Source of the DNA: UBA7328 sp965247965
Lineage (GTDB): Bacteria; Bacteroidota; Bacteroidia; Chitinophagales; Saprospiraceae
Length of the DNA stretch: 64,000 nt
Direction of reading: 5' to 3'
Assembly (NCBI GenBank): GCA_965247965.1
Contig: OZ252053.1
Coordinates: 1,302,001 to 1,366,000, forward strand
Position numbers and translations under genes: made by a program. The number at the start of each line of letters is the position of its first letter. Positions within the stretch are counted from its first letter, which is position 1. Below the pieces are notes generated by a model. It did no database searches. It saw only the letters and a program-made list of their open reading frames with translations, and was not told where the DNA came from. Shown in pieces: positions 26,703 through 37,737 of the stretch.

Positions 26703-27671
26703 ATGAAACATGAAATTCACAGGATCGAACTACCAACCATGTTTGCTATGGGCACAGTCAATTGCTACCTGATCACAGGGCAATACAATACACTAATCGA
26801 TTGTGGAGAAAAGAACGAAAAAACATGGCAGGCGTTGGACAAAGGCCTAAAAAACCACGGATTGGCAGTAAAAGATATTGACAAACTGGTAATCACACAC
26901 GCACACGTCGACCATATGGGTATGGCTCAAAAGTTTGCAGAGGAAAGCGGCGCCAAAGTATATGTATCCGACCTTGTTTACGATTGGGCGGTGAATCTTG
27001 AAAAGAACTGGGAGCTGCGCAATAAGGTTATGTCGGCAACTTTTATGTCTGAATACACCAAAAAAGAATTTGACATTTTCAATAGCCATTTTCCCCAATT
27101 CTTTAATAAGGTCACAGATCACTGGGACAGCATCGTTCAAGATTTAATTGAAGTCTTTTCGCAAGATGGGCCGATAGACCTGAGTGGGAGAATTTACCAG
27201 TCCATTCACTGCCCGGGCCATACCATCAGCCAAACTTGTTTTTTGCACGAAGAGACCGGAGATTTTATATCGGCCGATATGCTCTTGCGAATTACCCCAA
27301 CGCCCGTAATTGATTTTGATCCCGATAATCCCGATAAAAGAATAAAGGGAATGAGACAACTTCTCGAAACTTTCAAATTACTTAAACCGTTGGAAATCAA
27401 GACGATATACCCAGGTCATTACGAAATTATGACTGACCACATCAGCTTGATCGAAAGCCAGTTGAGCAGAATCGAGCATAGAAAAAGACAATGTATCGAT
27501 CTCATTTCAAAAGGCACGAACCGATATTTGGCGTTGTTTAATACTCTTTACGCGAACCCTATGAATTTCCCCGGTTTGACTATGACCTTGGGGTATTTGG
27601 ATTTGTTACAAGATGATGATAAGATCATTCGGGAACAAACCTGTGACGGTGCTGTGTATTGGTTAAAATAG
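26703..27671 (+). CDS. MBL-fold metallohydrolase
   Basis: About 322 residues from ATG 26703 (MKHEIHRIELPTMFAMGTVN); the longer frame would begin inside the region after the terminator. Metallo-beta-lactamase fold: NCYLITGQYNTLIDCG, metal motif HAHVDH at residues 66-71, second ligand in IHCPGHTISQTCF, third in DFISADMLL, last in YPGHYEIM. Glyoxalase II/LACTB2-like arrangement with a C-terminal helical domain; the substrate cannot be told from sequence. Followed by an unrelated IS. Confidence 0.88.
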   Translation: MKHEIHRIELPTMFAMGTVNCYLITGQYNTLIDCGEKNEKTWQALDKGLKNHGLAVKDIDKLVITHAHVDHMGMAQKFAEESGAKVYVSDLVYDWAVNLEKNWELRNKVMSATFMSEYTKKEFDIFNSHFPQFFNKVTDHWDSIVQDLIEVFSQDGPIDLSGRIYQSIHCPGHTISQTCFLHEETGDFISADMLLRITPTPVIDFDPDNPDKRIKGMRQLLETFKLLKPLEIKTIYPGHYEIMTDHISLIESQLSRIEHRKRQCIDLISKGTNRYLALFNTLYANPMNFPGLTMTLGYLDLLQDDDKIIREQTCDGAVYWLK

Positions 27672-27710
27672 AAAGCACATTTAGACTAAAGTGCGGTGAA
27701 AACTGAGCTA

Positions 27711-29956
27711 GTGCACCAACCACTAAATTCTGTTAAATTTATACTCGTTCTTTTTCGCCCCTGCAGCGTTGGAGAACCGTTTCCCGACGACGAAGTCAAC
27801 GATTTTTGAAGGTAAATTTATTTTAGTCATTTGAATCGAAAGTCGAGTTTAAAATCAAATAGCCAAGGTATTTTGGGATTAATTCCCTCCTGTTCCAGGA
27901 TTCGAGGCAAGTTTTGGTAATGTTTTTCTATACCAAGGTTGAGATAGTCCCGATAGTAGGTGACAATGATGGTGTCGTCCTTGACTCTGAGATCACCTTC
28001 CATATTGGTAAGGATTTGTGTAGCGGTGTGTGTAGCAGTCCATTGGTTATAGGGTTTTGGTAGTTTGTTTTTCAATTGATGTGTAGCTGCTTGTGCAATA
28101 AGAGCAAGACTTTGTTTCCCGTACCGGATATTGAGGTTAAAGGTAGAAGCACGATTCCAACCCATATCTCCTTCAAAATTGAAAAACTCTTCGATAGTCC
28201 AACGTTTTGGATAGTTTTGAGTGAGTAATTGGACTACGTTATTATCCACAGTGGATAAGAAAGCTTTGTAGGAATAATATTGAGGTATTTCTCCTGTTCG
28301 TTGTACAATAAGTTTAAAAGGATGTGGACATGCTTTCAATTTATAATCAGTTTGCCCAATGGCATATCCTGCCCAGAGGTGCTTATAGTCCAATGAATTA
28401 AAACATTGAACAACACTTTTGGTATTAGGGACTGCCAAGAGAAGATCCATTTCGGTATTATCAACAATGTGGTTTAATATATCGACCGTAAAATGTTCTT
28501 TATCGGCCATTATTAATGCTTTTTCAACCCCTGATTGTTTCAATAGGTCTAACAACTGTAAGGTGGCCTTTGAGCATGTTTTGCCGCTTGATCCAACGGT
28601 AAAAGCCAATGGCTGTCCCGTTAAAGCATCGTTACAGAAGAAAGTCTGTAGCATTTTGTGAGCAGGCTCTGAAGGTCTTTTTTTCTTCTTTGGCATAACG
28701 CGCTGAGTGGACGACCGAATGCGGTGTGGATCAATAGCAAGGATATTTTGTGGATCATAATGTCCTTGCAGATTTCTGAGTTGCCTTAATGTCACTTGAA
28801 GGGATTCATATTCTGCCATCGTATGGCGGTCGAGTACCTCATGAATGGTTTCGTCAGTAACCAAAAAGGACAATCCATTTGCCAGGGCAAAACCTTGATT
28901 GCACAGAGCATTCCTTTTCCTGACTCTGTTTTGACAAATTGCTGCTTCATTGACCAATTGTAGGCCAATACGGGCAGAAAGGTTGTGATCTTCGGGCTTA
29001 TTGAAAAGTCCGCAGACCAAGTCCCAGGCTCCAAGTCGTAGATATTCCGGTATCAATAACCAGAGACCCAAATGAGTGCCTGATACCTTTCGAGCTAACA
29101 TTTCGCGTATGAACCGTTCATTGTTCTGTTCGGTAACCACGATCTTCTTTTTTACCCTCTTGGTCTGCTGGGCAGTAACAGGTATTGGCTTTTGACTATC
29201 GGGATTTAGCTTATGGAGTTTTTTTTTGAAGACCATATTCCTGAATAGTCCGTTCCACACTTCGTTTACTGATTTTGATCCCCTGTTGGTTAAGCTTTTG
29301 GGCGATCACATCACTATTGGCTCGCGGATCGAGAAAACGATGTCTGATTATCTGGTGGATGACCCTATCAGAACGAACAGTATTTTTCTTTGGGCCTCTT
29401 TTCTGATTGATCAGAGCGTCCATACCATCTTCCTTGAACTTGTTCAACAATTGGTAATACCGTTGTTCTGTATAACCATACTTCTTGATGCTTTTCTTCA
29501 CACCCTGTCCGTAAGCACCTTCTACCAGCATTAAAAATTTCAAAGAAGTAGAATCATCAGATTTAACATTGAGTTTTTCAAAATCAAGATCGGGTAGTCT
29601 CGGATTTGTATTTTTTGCCATAATAACTAAAATTAAATATGGCGTACAATAATAATATGAAGTGTAATTACAAAGCGAATTCGTGGCTCATTTGCCCTAT
29701 TCTAGAATAGAAGCTTATTAAATGGCTAATTAACAAATAGTTAACCGCCATATATTATTTTAGTGTTTAAATTGTTAGCCTAGCAGTGTCAGTAAACAGC
29801 GGACTGAGAATATTAAAATAATTGGATAGTAGAAAATCGTTGACGACGAAGTCGGGACATAAATGCATTTAGCTCTGGCTAAACTCACGAACCTCCGCCT
29901 TGCTGAGACAAAAAATAGCGTCGTCTAAATGCAAAATTACTTAATGGTCGGTGCAC
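27711..29956 (-). mobile_element. Insertion sequence with TA duplication, family not assigned
   Basis: Ends GTGCACCAACCACTAAAT (left) and GTGCACCGACCATTAAGTAA (right, reverse strand), each bordered by TA (27709-27710, 29957-29958). One transposase in two overlapping frames. The 162-bp MITE at 14387 has the same ends. About 330 bases between the transposase start and the right end contain no gene. Confidence 0.85.
27827..29621 (-). CDS. DDE transposase made from two frames
   Basis: Frame 1 (29621-29211, 136 codons) has an HTH region (VKKSIKKYGYTEQRYYQLLN, ALINQKRGPKK, SDVIAQKLNQQGIKISKRSV). Frame 2 (29260-27827, 477 codons) has the catalytic part: QNILAIDPHRIRSS, ALIMADKEHFTVDIL and RWTIEEFFNFEGDMGWNRAS with candidate D, D, E. 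The frames overlap at a nine-A run (29219-29227), a classic site for programmed frameshifting, so a fusion protein of about 590 residues is likely. Confidence 0.85.
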
Positions 29957-29973
29957 TAGCAATATTGAACTCT

Positions 29974-30006
29974 AAATCACCATGATTTCGGAAATCATGG
30001 TGATTT
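29974..30006. terminator. Long perfect hairpin, likely bidirectional terminator
   Basis: AAATCACCATGATTT, a 3-base loop, AAATCATGGTGATTT: a 15-bp perfect stem ending in T-rich sequence. It lies 36 bases past the stop of the nitrilase remnant and was probably its terminator. Confidence 0.7.
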
Positions 30007-30041
30007 TAAATCGAAACGCAAGCATTTAAACAACTTCATAC

Positions 30042-30305
30042 CTAAAAAGACCGCGACTTATCAATTTTCAATTCGAAAACATCCGGACGAAAATAGTGCC
30101 CGCTCACGGCGAGGTTCATTTTCTCCTTAGTATTGACAGACAGATCTAACTCTTCGAAAATGATCTTCCTTTCACTATAAAGAGGCTTGAAAATTTCACT
30201 TCCGTCAGGTCCATAAATACAACTTCCCCCTTTCAGGACTAAATCCTCTTTCTGAATATTATCTACGAGTTCAAGTCCTTCAGGGACTATCTTTTGCCTC
30301 GTAAA
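30042..30305 (-). pseudogene. Nitrilase-family amidohydrolase, C-terminal fragment
   Basis: About 87 codons in one frame: QKIVPEGLELVDNIQKEDLV, LKGGSCIYGPDGSEIFKPLY, FEELDLS and AVSGHYFRPDVFELKID, the usual end of carbon-nitrogen hydrolases (GGS...I..P.G and GHY.RPD.F). The catalytic Glu-Lys-Cys part is missing. The frame meets a stop and unrelated AT-rich sequence at 30306, some 70 bases before the IS1182 end. Confidence 0.82.
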
Positions 30306-30374
30306 TCATTTATTTACAAGACTTTGGTTTTTATGGTTGCCGTTTTAGTTGCCGCTTTTTTTCAAAACAATCAT

Positions 30375-32246
30375 GAGTCCACTCCGATTACCACACATTT
30401 TTCAAGCGTACATTTGCCAGCTGCGGCCAAAACCCTGGAATTTTCTTAAGTGCAATATTGTTGCATAAGCATTCCTGAGGGTTGCGATGATGATATTTGG
30501 AAATCCGAGGGTATTTTCGACCAATTTATCGTTAATTCTTCTAAAATTCGTCCAAAGTACTCGTGACAGGACATAAATTTGACATTTGAATAAACCCCGA
30601 TATAATATTTTGTTCCTTTTTTTGAGCCGGTGAAAACATTGATGTATGGTCGATTCCACATTGGCTCTTAGATTGTGGGTGTGCTCATCTAATGTTTCTT
30701 GCATCTGTTGAAATAAAAAATAGTTTTCTACTTCATCTTTGGTCATATACCGACCTCGGGTGTCGTGTTTAATGACGTATTTGTTGGTCTTCTCGTTAAA
30801 CTTTACCGCGCACTGTTCTCCTGTCTTTTTTCGCCATACTTGAAGATTGTTATTCTCATCTCGTTTCATTGTATAGGCCTGCTTTCCCCCTTTTGTATTA
30901 GCTAACTTCCATTCGGGCGTGGTCGTTTCTGACATTGCTTTTCTGTTGGCCTTGCTGTCGTATCCGCCATCCGTGATGGCCTGTTCTATTTTATTCTTTT
31001 CTTGACCTGATTCATCCTTATCTGGATTTAATACATCCTGGATATGGTCGATAGATTCGATTAAAAACTCGTCTTCTGTAATATTGGCCGGTACTACCTG
31101 GGCATCTACGATTAGGTCTATTTCATTTTCTTCTGTACACGTTTCACTTATGTTGGCATGATAGCCCGATATGGTCTGTTTATTTTCTGCTTTACCTTTA
31201 GTACGGTAGGCAGCATCAGGATCATGAATGGACTGCACACTGCCACTCGATATGTCTCTTGCAGCTTTGGGTCTCGGAGTATTCTCCTGTTTAGTTTGCT
31301 GTTCAGATTCATCACAGACCGCGCTGATTTTTGTTTTATCATCAGAGGCACTCGGAGGTTTTTGCTCATTAGATTCCTCTGATTGTTCTTCATACTGTTC
31401 TTCGTAGAGCCGCTTGAGATCTTGGTAGCCTGTCAATCCCGCCGCCTGGCCATGACTCAAGAGTACCTTTATGATCTTACCCATACCTACTAGCAGTTCC
31501 TCTTTTTCTTTTTTGTTTAATGGGTAGACAATATTGGAGGCACTTTGGCTTTTTAGCTTTTCTAAAAGCTCGCATGATTCTTTATCCAATTGATCTGTAA
31601 GCAGTTCTACCATAAGGTCTTTACTGCATACTCGTACAGCTTCGATTATCATCTGGACTCGAGTGCAGCGTGCAATATTGGAATTAATCAACTTCGAATC
31701 CAATCGTATTTTCTTACCGCTCACCTTGTATTGCTCTATCTGCCCAATAGTGATTTGTTTAAATGCCGCCTTCATCAAATCCTCCCCATGGTCTTCATTA
31801 TACTCTACCATGCTCTGTCTGAACTTATAGTAAGTCGATTCGGTCGGAATATCCTCATTTATATTCGAATATCCCATAGCAAGCATGACCCTGGTGTTGA
31901 ATCGACATTCATCAAAAAGTTGTTCATCAGTCCAACCTTTACCTTCTTTAAGGATAATCATTCCCATTAAAACTCTAATTGAGCAATTGGGCCGGCCTCC
32001 TTGATTATAAAGCACCTCGAACAATCCTTCGTCTATGCGAGATACCACTTCTTTAAAAAATATATTATGCCAACCATTTGGATCATCCAGAAGCTCTCGC
32101 TTCCGTTCTGATAGCATCCCTCCTATCGATTTGAATAGATCAACTTGTGAATTTGTACTACGTTTAAACATATCACAAATTAAATATATATGTCATCTTA
32201 TTGTAATATTTGACATGATTTATGATTTAGTTTTCGGAGTGGACTC
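30375..32246 (-). mobile_element. IS1182-family insertion sequence
   Basis: Inverted ends GAGTCCACTCCGA at both sides and a 6-base target duplication AATCAT (30369-30374 and 32247-32252). One complete transposase gene. The undamaged duplication shows a simple insertion here, unlike several other elements in the window. Confidence 0.88.
30402..32171 (-). CDS. IS1182-family transposase
   Basis: 589 residues. N-terminal DUF772-type region (NQGGRPNCSIRVLMGMIILK, WTDEQLFDECRFNTRVMLAM), a variable acidic linker rich in S, E and Q (about 265-320), and a catalytic part with EIDLIVDAQVVPANITEDEF, AITDGGYDSKANRKAM and the late Glu in TLDEHTHNLRANVESTIHQC. No frame break, so probably functional. Confidence 0.93.
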   Translation of the reverse strand: MFKRSTNSQVDLFKSIGGMLSERKRELLDDPNGWHNIFFKEVVSRIDEGLFEVLYNQGGRPNCSIRVLMGMIILKEGKGWTDEQLFDECRFNTRVMLAMGYSNINEDIPTESTYYKFRQSMVEYNEDHGEDLMKAAFKQITIGQIEQYKVSGKKIRLDSKLINSNIARCTRVQMIIEAVRVCSKDLMVELLTDQLDKESCELLEKLKSQSASNIVYPLNKKEKEELLVGMGKIIKVLLSHGQAAGLTGYQDLKRLYEEQYEEQSEESNEQKPPSASDDKTKISAVCDESEQQTKQENTPRPKAARDISSGSVQSIHDPDAAYRTKGKAENKQTISGYHANISETCTEENEIDLIVDAQVVPANITEDEFLIESIDHIQDVLNPDKDESGQEKNKIEQAITDGGYDSKANRKAMSETTTPEWKLANTKGGKQAYTMKRDENNNLQVWRKKTGEQCAVKFNEKTNKYVIKHDTRGRYMTKDEVENYFLFQQMQETLDEHTHNLRANVESTIHQCFHRLKKRNKILYRGLFKCQIYVLSRVLWTNFRRINDKLVENTLGFPNIIIATLRNAYATILHLRKFQGFGRSWQMYA

Positions 32247-32252
32247 AATCAT

Positions 32253-32908
32253 AATATTATTGATATACGCATGAGAATTTAATTATTAAAACAAGGAATG
32301 CTCTTAAGAAAGCGGAAAGATGGAATCTAAGCCTATTTACACCAATGATCTAAATGCAAATATTTCGATTCTGATATGGACTAAATGACTATACCTCTTG
32401 GCCTCATCAGATTGATAAAAGAGACACACTCGAAGGACATGGAAGAGCGGTTCGAAACTTGCCTGCCTGCCTGTTGGCAGGTTCCCTCTTCGTGAAAATC
32501 GGGTGGAAGACGGGAATTTGGATAAACCAATAAATCAAGAAATATTTGAACTTTTTTCAATACTAAGTGCAGTATAATACCACCATCCTTCAAATTTAGG
32601 TAAGGGCAAAATATATTATTTCAAAAACCTATGATGGAAAGCCTACAAAGAAATACCTGAAAATACTGGAACAGTTAGATCGAATAGAAAGAATACCATA
32701 TTGTCAGATTGAGAGGATGATGGTTATTTGAGCAACATTTATTTGATTAGTCAATATTAATCCAAAAAAGAAAATAGCGCATGGGAGGTTAATATTTTAA
32801 TCACGATCCCAAATTGATAATATAAAACCGCCCGTCAAAGGTGTATGAAGACCAAAAAAAAGATTCCGACACCAATTGCCGGAACCTTTAGACGATATTC
32901 TGATCGAA
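32253..32908. other. 656-base stretch without a supported gene
   Basis: AT-rich DNA between IS1182 and the T9SS-protein pseudogene. A short minus-strand frame at 32381-32593 lacks any protein-like pattern and runs through the low-complexity GCCTGCCTGCCTG. I see no RNA gene or repeat that recurs in the window. A weak hairpin near 32860-32885 (TTCCGACACC...GCCGGAA) may be the terminator of the pseudogene. Confidence 0.5.
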
Positions 32909-34213
32909 TTAATTAGTAATGACCAAGCGCTTAATATGAACAGTTTCATTTATTTTAGCACGAACGAAATAAACGCCACTCTCGAAATTGTCGAGACTCA
33001 GTCTAATAAAGTCATTATCCAGTTCACCTATGTTGGTGTTTTAATAAATGATTCTGCCCAATCGATCGTAAATCCTCAAGTCCAGGTTGGTTGCCAAGCC
33101 ATTAAACTTGATATCCACAAAATCTCTGGATGGATTGGGAAATACTTCTATACTATTGGTTAATATGGTACTACCAGGCTTGGGTAAATCTACGAGCTGT
33201 TCCATACTCTTTTTAGAATTAGCATGAATTGTTATAGATCCACCGCCTAATTCCTGAGTATCGTATCCGGCTTCATCCGAACCCATTTTATTATCATATA
33301 TAACCCCACCGGCATCCGAAATCTTAATGCGGAATTTGTCGGTACCTCCGCCACCATTTACCTGCCCATCGACCCCAGTCAGCATAAATTCATAATCGCC
33401 CTGATTGTTGATTTCACCCGAACCTTTGAATTTTGCATTGGGTCCGGCAATCACCAACCATTCGTATTCGGTGCTCTTAAATTTAAAGTCTGCCGCATTA
33501 AAGTTAAAGGTCGTATTCCCGGCGGGTACGGTTGCACCTTTCTTGTATTTAGACACAAATCCAAAATTGGCTTTTCCTGTCAATGTTTCATCAGGCGTAT
33601 AGGCTCCGGGAGGAGATTGGATCCAGCCACCTCCGGTAACAAAGCCTCCGTCGGGATCATAGACCACGGCATAGGTGGTCGCAGTAATGATGTCGTTATT
33701 GCCTGCAACATCTTCAACCTCTAGAGTAACAATGTAGACACCGGGTTCGTCATAAGTATGGCTGCCGATTACGGTATTCAAACCCTGATCAACTGTTCCT
33801 GCAGAAGTAGGTCCGCCATCACCCCAATCCCAGGTAGCTGTATGGTCACCCAGATCGCATTCGTCTGTATAGCTGCCTGATACGTTCGTTGGGTTCCCAA
33901 GTTCCAGGGGATCAACAGGCACTGTAATATTAGTTATAACGGGGCCTCCGAAGCCTTCATCCACATCTCCATCGCAGTCGTTGTCCTGCCCATCGCAAAC
34001 TTCTGTAGCATCAGGATTGACATCTTCATCGTTGTCATCACAATCTGTCCCGCCACAAGAAGCGTCATCGAAACCATCACCGTCAGCATCCGGACAAGCT
34101 ACTACTCCTAAACATGCACCTGTCGATATCGAAAGATCGCCACTAGTAGCGGCGTACACATTGGCGCCGTTGACAAATACGCCACGGACGGAATTGTTTC
34201 CCAGGCCTTCGAA
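32909..34213 (-). pseudogene. T9SS-secreted multidomain protein, truncated and with a premature stop
   Basis: No start: the 5' end is cut by an IS66 fragment, and GLGNNSVRGVFVNGANVYAA continues upstream of the first ATG. Order: propeller-like end, a MopE-type calcium-binding repeat (DADGDGFDDASCGGTDCDDN, ATEVCDGQDNDCDGDVDEGF), a PKD domain (ATWDWGDGGPTSAG, GSHTYDEPGVYIVTLEVEDV), a GGGWIQSPPGAY domain, then a T9SS C-terminal domain (IEVFPNPSRDFVDIKFNG). A TAA at 33041-33043 interrupts that domain after RLGRIIY; the same frame goes on to FESGVYFVRAKINETVHIKR and a stop at 32909. CAA to TAA fits. Confidence 0.88.
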
Positions 34214-35037
34214 GGAAGTGTACAGAATTTATTGAAAAAAGCAGCCCAAAAGGCTCAACCCATCTACGATGCTATACTCGAACAAATCTTTTCATCGACC
34301 TACGTTGGTTCGGATGAAACATCTGCTAAAGTAAATGGCGATAAATGGTGGATACCGCGTAACGCGGCACGAGTTATGGGTATGGCAAAACATAAAAAAT
34401 ACATATCTAAAAGCCACTCAGAGCAGAGGCTTTGTAAGCGTTCAGCAAATAATAGGTGATCGGTTATCCCACGCTACAATTGGTTCAGACCGTTGGGCAG
34501 CACAACTCAAAATGAAATCCAAATCCAAACAATTATGCATAGCCCACTTATTAAGAGACCTCATATTTCTGGAAGAATCGGAAAAACAAGATTGGGCTAG
34601 CCACTTCAAAACCTTGGTAGAACATGCATTAGCATTGAGAAAAACAACTGAACTGGCTCAAATCTTTCGAACCAATCAAAAAGATGCCTATAAATTGGAA
34701 AAAAGGCTCGATAGATTGTTGCTAAAAAATATCCAAAAAACTGAATTTCCAAAAACTCACTGTTTTCAAAAATCAATGCTAAAAAACAGAAATAACCTGT
34801 TTGTATTTTTATATGATCCTGAGGTCCCTCCTGACAACAACGGCTCAGAAAGGGCAGTAAGAAATATGAAAGTAAAAATTAAGGTGTCTGGACAATTCAA
34901 GTCGGGTCAGAATATATTCTGTGTATTGCGCTCCTGTATTGATACCTTCATCAAGCGAGACCTCAACATTTTGGACTATCTTTACCAGATCACCAAACTA
35001 CCTATTCGAAAGCATTGTTTGGTACCTGAGTAGTTAC
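34214..35037 (+). pseudogene. IS66-family element, 3' fragment with a 22-bp insertion
   Basis: Close relative of the complete IS66 at 49090-50622, starting inside its transposase at GSVQNLLKKAAQKA and running to the intact right end CCTGAGTAGTTAC. The frame breaks at NGDKWW, where the complete copy has WWVWVWQNMKN: the 22-bp sequence sits here. The rest (IGSDRWAAQLKMKSKSKQLC, VPPDNNGSERAVRNMKVKIK) continues in another frame. The left IS end is missing, so this arose by deletion, fused to the T9SS gene. Confidence 0.9.
34353..34376 (+). repeat. 22-bp TA-flanked insertion sequence, copy 3 (in IS66 fragment)
   Basis: TA, CCGCGTAACGCGGCACGAGT, TA. Comparison with the intact IS66 copy at the same codon position shows TGGTGG-GTAT-GGGTGTGGC uninterrupted there, so this is a direct before/after pair differing by the 22 bases and a few substitutions. 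Confidence 0.93.
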
Positions 35038-35047
35038 TTTTATTTTA

Positions 35048-36444
35048 GTGGTGTCCGGTTAAAATAAAAAAAGACAAGGGAAAATCGATAGATAATCCCT
35101 TGAGTGGTTATTTTGATATTCCACAATATAAAATAGCCATGAATAAAAGTACAAATTTTACCGGACAGCCTATTTTCTCACAAGTACTCAATTTGGTCGA
35201 TAGATGAGAAATCAACAGGATAAGTCGAAAACATTCATCAGATCGATATTATAAGAAGTTTACCACATGGGTTCATCTAGTGAGTATGCTTTATGGAACA
35301 TTGAGTAAATGTCATGCAATCAGAGAGTTAACAACAGGAATGTTGGCATGTGAGGGTAAGCTGAATCACTTGGGTTTGAGCTATTCTCCAAAGCGATCCA
35401 CACTTTGTGATGGTAATAAAAACAGAAGCAGCGCCGTGTTCAAATCCATCTATGAGTATTTGTATAAACAATATGAGTCGGTTTTATCGGACAGCCGAAT
35501 TAAAAATGAAGTACTCAAACGGGTCTACATAGCAGATTCCACTACGATTAGTCTGTTCAAAGAGATACTAAAAGGAAGTGGAAGAAAACGGCTGGACGGT
35601 AGACAAAAAGGAGGTATCAAAGCTCATACGATTGTTAAAGCAGATATGGCAGTAGCCCAGTTTGTCCATTATACAAGCGCTGCAACCCATGATAAATGCC
35701 TTATAGAGGAGTTTAGCCTTGTTTCAGGAGACTTTATCTGTTTTGATAAAGCCTACATAGACTATAAACAATTTTACAAGTGGTCAGACCAACAGATTTA
35801 CTACCTCACCCGAATGAAGGATAATGCGGTATACAAAATTGTAGAAGAATTAGACATTCCCGAATCAAGTGATGATTGTGTAATAAAAGATGATATAATT
35901 GAAGTAACAACTACTGATGAGAAAGGCGAAGCCAGACCACTTAAAATGCGAAAGGTAGTCTAGTGGAATGCCAAAAAGGAAAAATTTTTAGTCTTCATAA
36001 CCAACCATTTTGACCTTCCTGCACAGGACATAGCCATGATATACAAACGTAGATGGCACATTGAAAAGCTCTTTAAAAAACTCAAACAAAATTTTCCACT
36101 CAAAAATTTCCTGGGAGATAACCCGAATGCCATAGAAATTCAGATATGGGTTGCTCTTATAGCCATGCTACTACTCACCGTCATAAGAGCTAAAATCACC
36201 AAATCATGGGCTTTTTCGAAGATGGTTTCTATGATCTCACACCATCTCATGAATTATATTGATGTGGTAAAGTTTCTCAATAATCCTGAAAAAGCATGGA
36301 CTGAAAAAAATAGGGCAAATCGTAACGAAATTAACCTGTTCTCATCTGCATAGGGGCTGCTATTCGATCATTAAACAAAAATACCAGTGTTTATTGGCTT
36401 CTAAATCCATTTTAGGTCATATTTGGAGTTTTACCGGACACCAC
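35048..36444 (+). mobile_element. IS4-family insertion sequence, decayed
   Basis: Inverted ends GTGGTGTCCGGT at both sides. One transposase gene with two in-frame stops. It lies 10 bases after the IS66 fragment and 32 bases before the next IS. No unambiguous target duplication found. Confidence 0.82.
35139..36353 (+). pseudogene. IS4-family transposase (DUF4372 type) with two in-frame stops
   Basis: ATG 35139 opens MNKSTNFTGQPIFSQVLNLV, a DUF4372-type start, but TGA at 35205-35207 stops it after 22 codons. The same frame continues EINRISRKHSSDRYYKKFTT. DDE parts follow: RVYIADSTTISLFKEILKG, RQKGGIKAHTIVKADM, CFDKAYIDYKQF. TAG at 35961-35963 stops it again. The frame resumes with WNAKKEKFLVFITNHFDLPA and the catalytic YKRRWHIEKLFKKLKQN. 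Both stops fit single-base changes. Confidence 0.88.
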
Positions 36445-36476
36445 TAGATAACAATGTACTTTTTCACAATAATTAA

Positions 36477-37737
36477 CTGACATTTCGCAGTTCGAAAATT
36501 TGGTATTGTAAAAAATTATTATATGTATAGCTTTGTGCTGGATCTAAAGATAGTTACTAATGATGAATCCGCACATTGCCGACTTGTACAGCGATTATTT
36601 GTTGACAAGTTTTAGTCACAGCACAGCTATAGGTATGTCTAAAATGTTAGACGGTGCTTATAGCCATGATCAGATCAGTAGATTTTTGGCTCAGCCTACT
36701 CTGGGCCAAAAAGATTATTGGAAATCTGTTAAACCTATAGTCAGGAAAGTAGAAAGTCCTGATGGTAGCATTTGTATTGATGATGTGATAACTGAAAAAC
36801 CACATTCTACTCAGAATGAGATAATAACGTATCACTTTGATCATACAAAGAACAGGAGCGTCAAAGGCATCAATATGATAAGTTTTCTATATCATAACCA
36901 ATTGGGTGATGGCCAAACGGTAGAGTTGCCTTTAGCCTATGAAATTATCAGAAAGCCAATCAGGTTTACTGATCTAAAAACACGACAAGAGAAACGCAAA
37001 AGTGAGGTGAGTAAGAATGAGTTAGTAAGACAAAGGCTCAAAGTACTCACACAGCGTAATCATGTTCAGTACAAATATGCCTTATGGGATAGTTGGTTTA
37101 GCTCAAATGACAATATGGAGTTTGTGCATTACGAGTTAAAAAAGCATTTTATCGGTGCAATTAAGACCAATCGTCTTGTTGCCCTGAGTAAGGAAGAAAA
37201 ACTGCAAGGTAAGTTTACAAGAGTCGATGCACTAGACCTACAGCCAGACTGTGTAATGGAAGTTTGGATCAAAGGATTGGACTTTCCGGTTTCTTTGACC
37301 AAACAAGTCTTTACGAACAAAGATTACTCCACAGGCGTACTGTATCTGGTAAGCAACGATACAAAACTTACACATCAGCAGACTCATACAATCTATGAAA
37401 GAAGATGGAAAGTTGAGGAATTCCACAAATCGATGAAACAGAATGCTTGTTTAGCCAAATCACCAACAAAGTATGAAGTGACGCAGTCCAATCATATTTT
37501 TTGTGTGATGATAGCGTATACTAAACTCGAATTGCTCAAAATTAATCAAGCTAAAAACCACTTCGCCATAAAGGCAAGACTATACTTAAAAGCTGTCAAA
37601 GCAGCATATCAAGAACTTAACCGAATGAAAAAACAATTCAATTTGGTTAACCCTGCTCAACTGCAAGCTATTCCTCTTTTGGAATAACTATAATATTATT
37701 TTTTAATTTTCCAAATATCTGCCCTGCGAAAGGTCAG
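36477..37737 (+). mobile_element. IS701/IS4-like insertion sequence
   Basis: Inverted ends CTGACATTTCGCAG and CTGACCTTTCGCAG, flanked by the 7-base direct repeat TAATTAA (36470-36476, 37738-37744). One intact transposase. Inserted beside the truncated FAD-oxidoreductase fragment. Confidence 0.82.
36560..37687 (+). CDS. DDE transposase, IS701/IS4-like
   Basis: 375 residues, complete. N-terminal LTSFSHSTAIGMSKMLDGAY and SHDQISRFL, then catalytic elements: ICIDDVITEKPHSTQNE (first D near residue 75), YALWDSWFSSNDNMEFVHYE (second D) and YERRWKVEEFHKSMKQNACL (Glu). The family name rests on this pattern only. Confidence 0.88.
   Translation: MMNPHIADLYSDYLLTSFSHSTAIGMSKMLDGAYSHDQISRFLAQPTLGQKDYWKSVKPIVRKVESPDGSICIDDVITEKPHSTQNEIITYHFDHTKNRSVKGINMISFLYHNQLGDGQTVELPLAYEIIRKPIRFTDLKTRQEKRKSEVSKNELVRQRLKVLTQRNHVQYKYALWDSWFSSNDNMEFVHYELKKHFIGAIKTNRLVALSKEEKLQGKFTRVDALDLQPDCVMEVWIKGLDFPVSLTKQVFTNKDYSTGVLYLVSNDTKLTHQQTHTIYERRWKVEEFHKSMKQNACLAKSPTKYEVTQSNHIFCVMIAYTKLELLKINQAKNHFAIKARLYLKAVKAAYQELNRMKKQFNLVNPAQLQAIPLLE

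Noticed and set aside
32381..32593. 70-codon minus-strand frame
   Set aside because: Contains the low-complexity CTGCCTGCCTG run and no recognisable motif.
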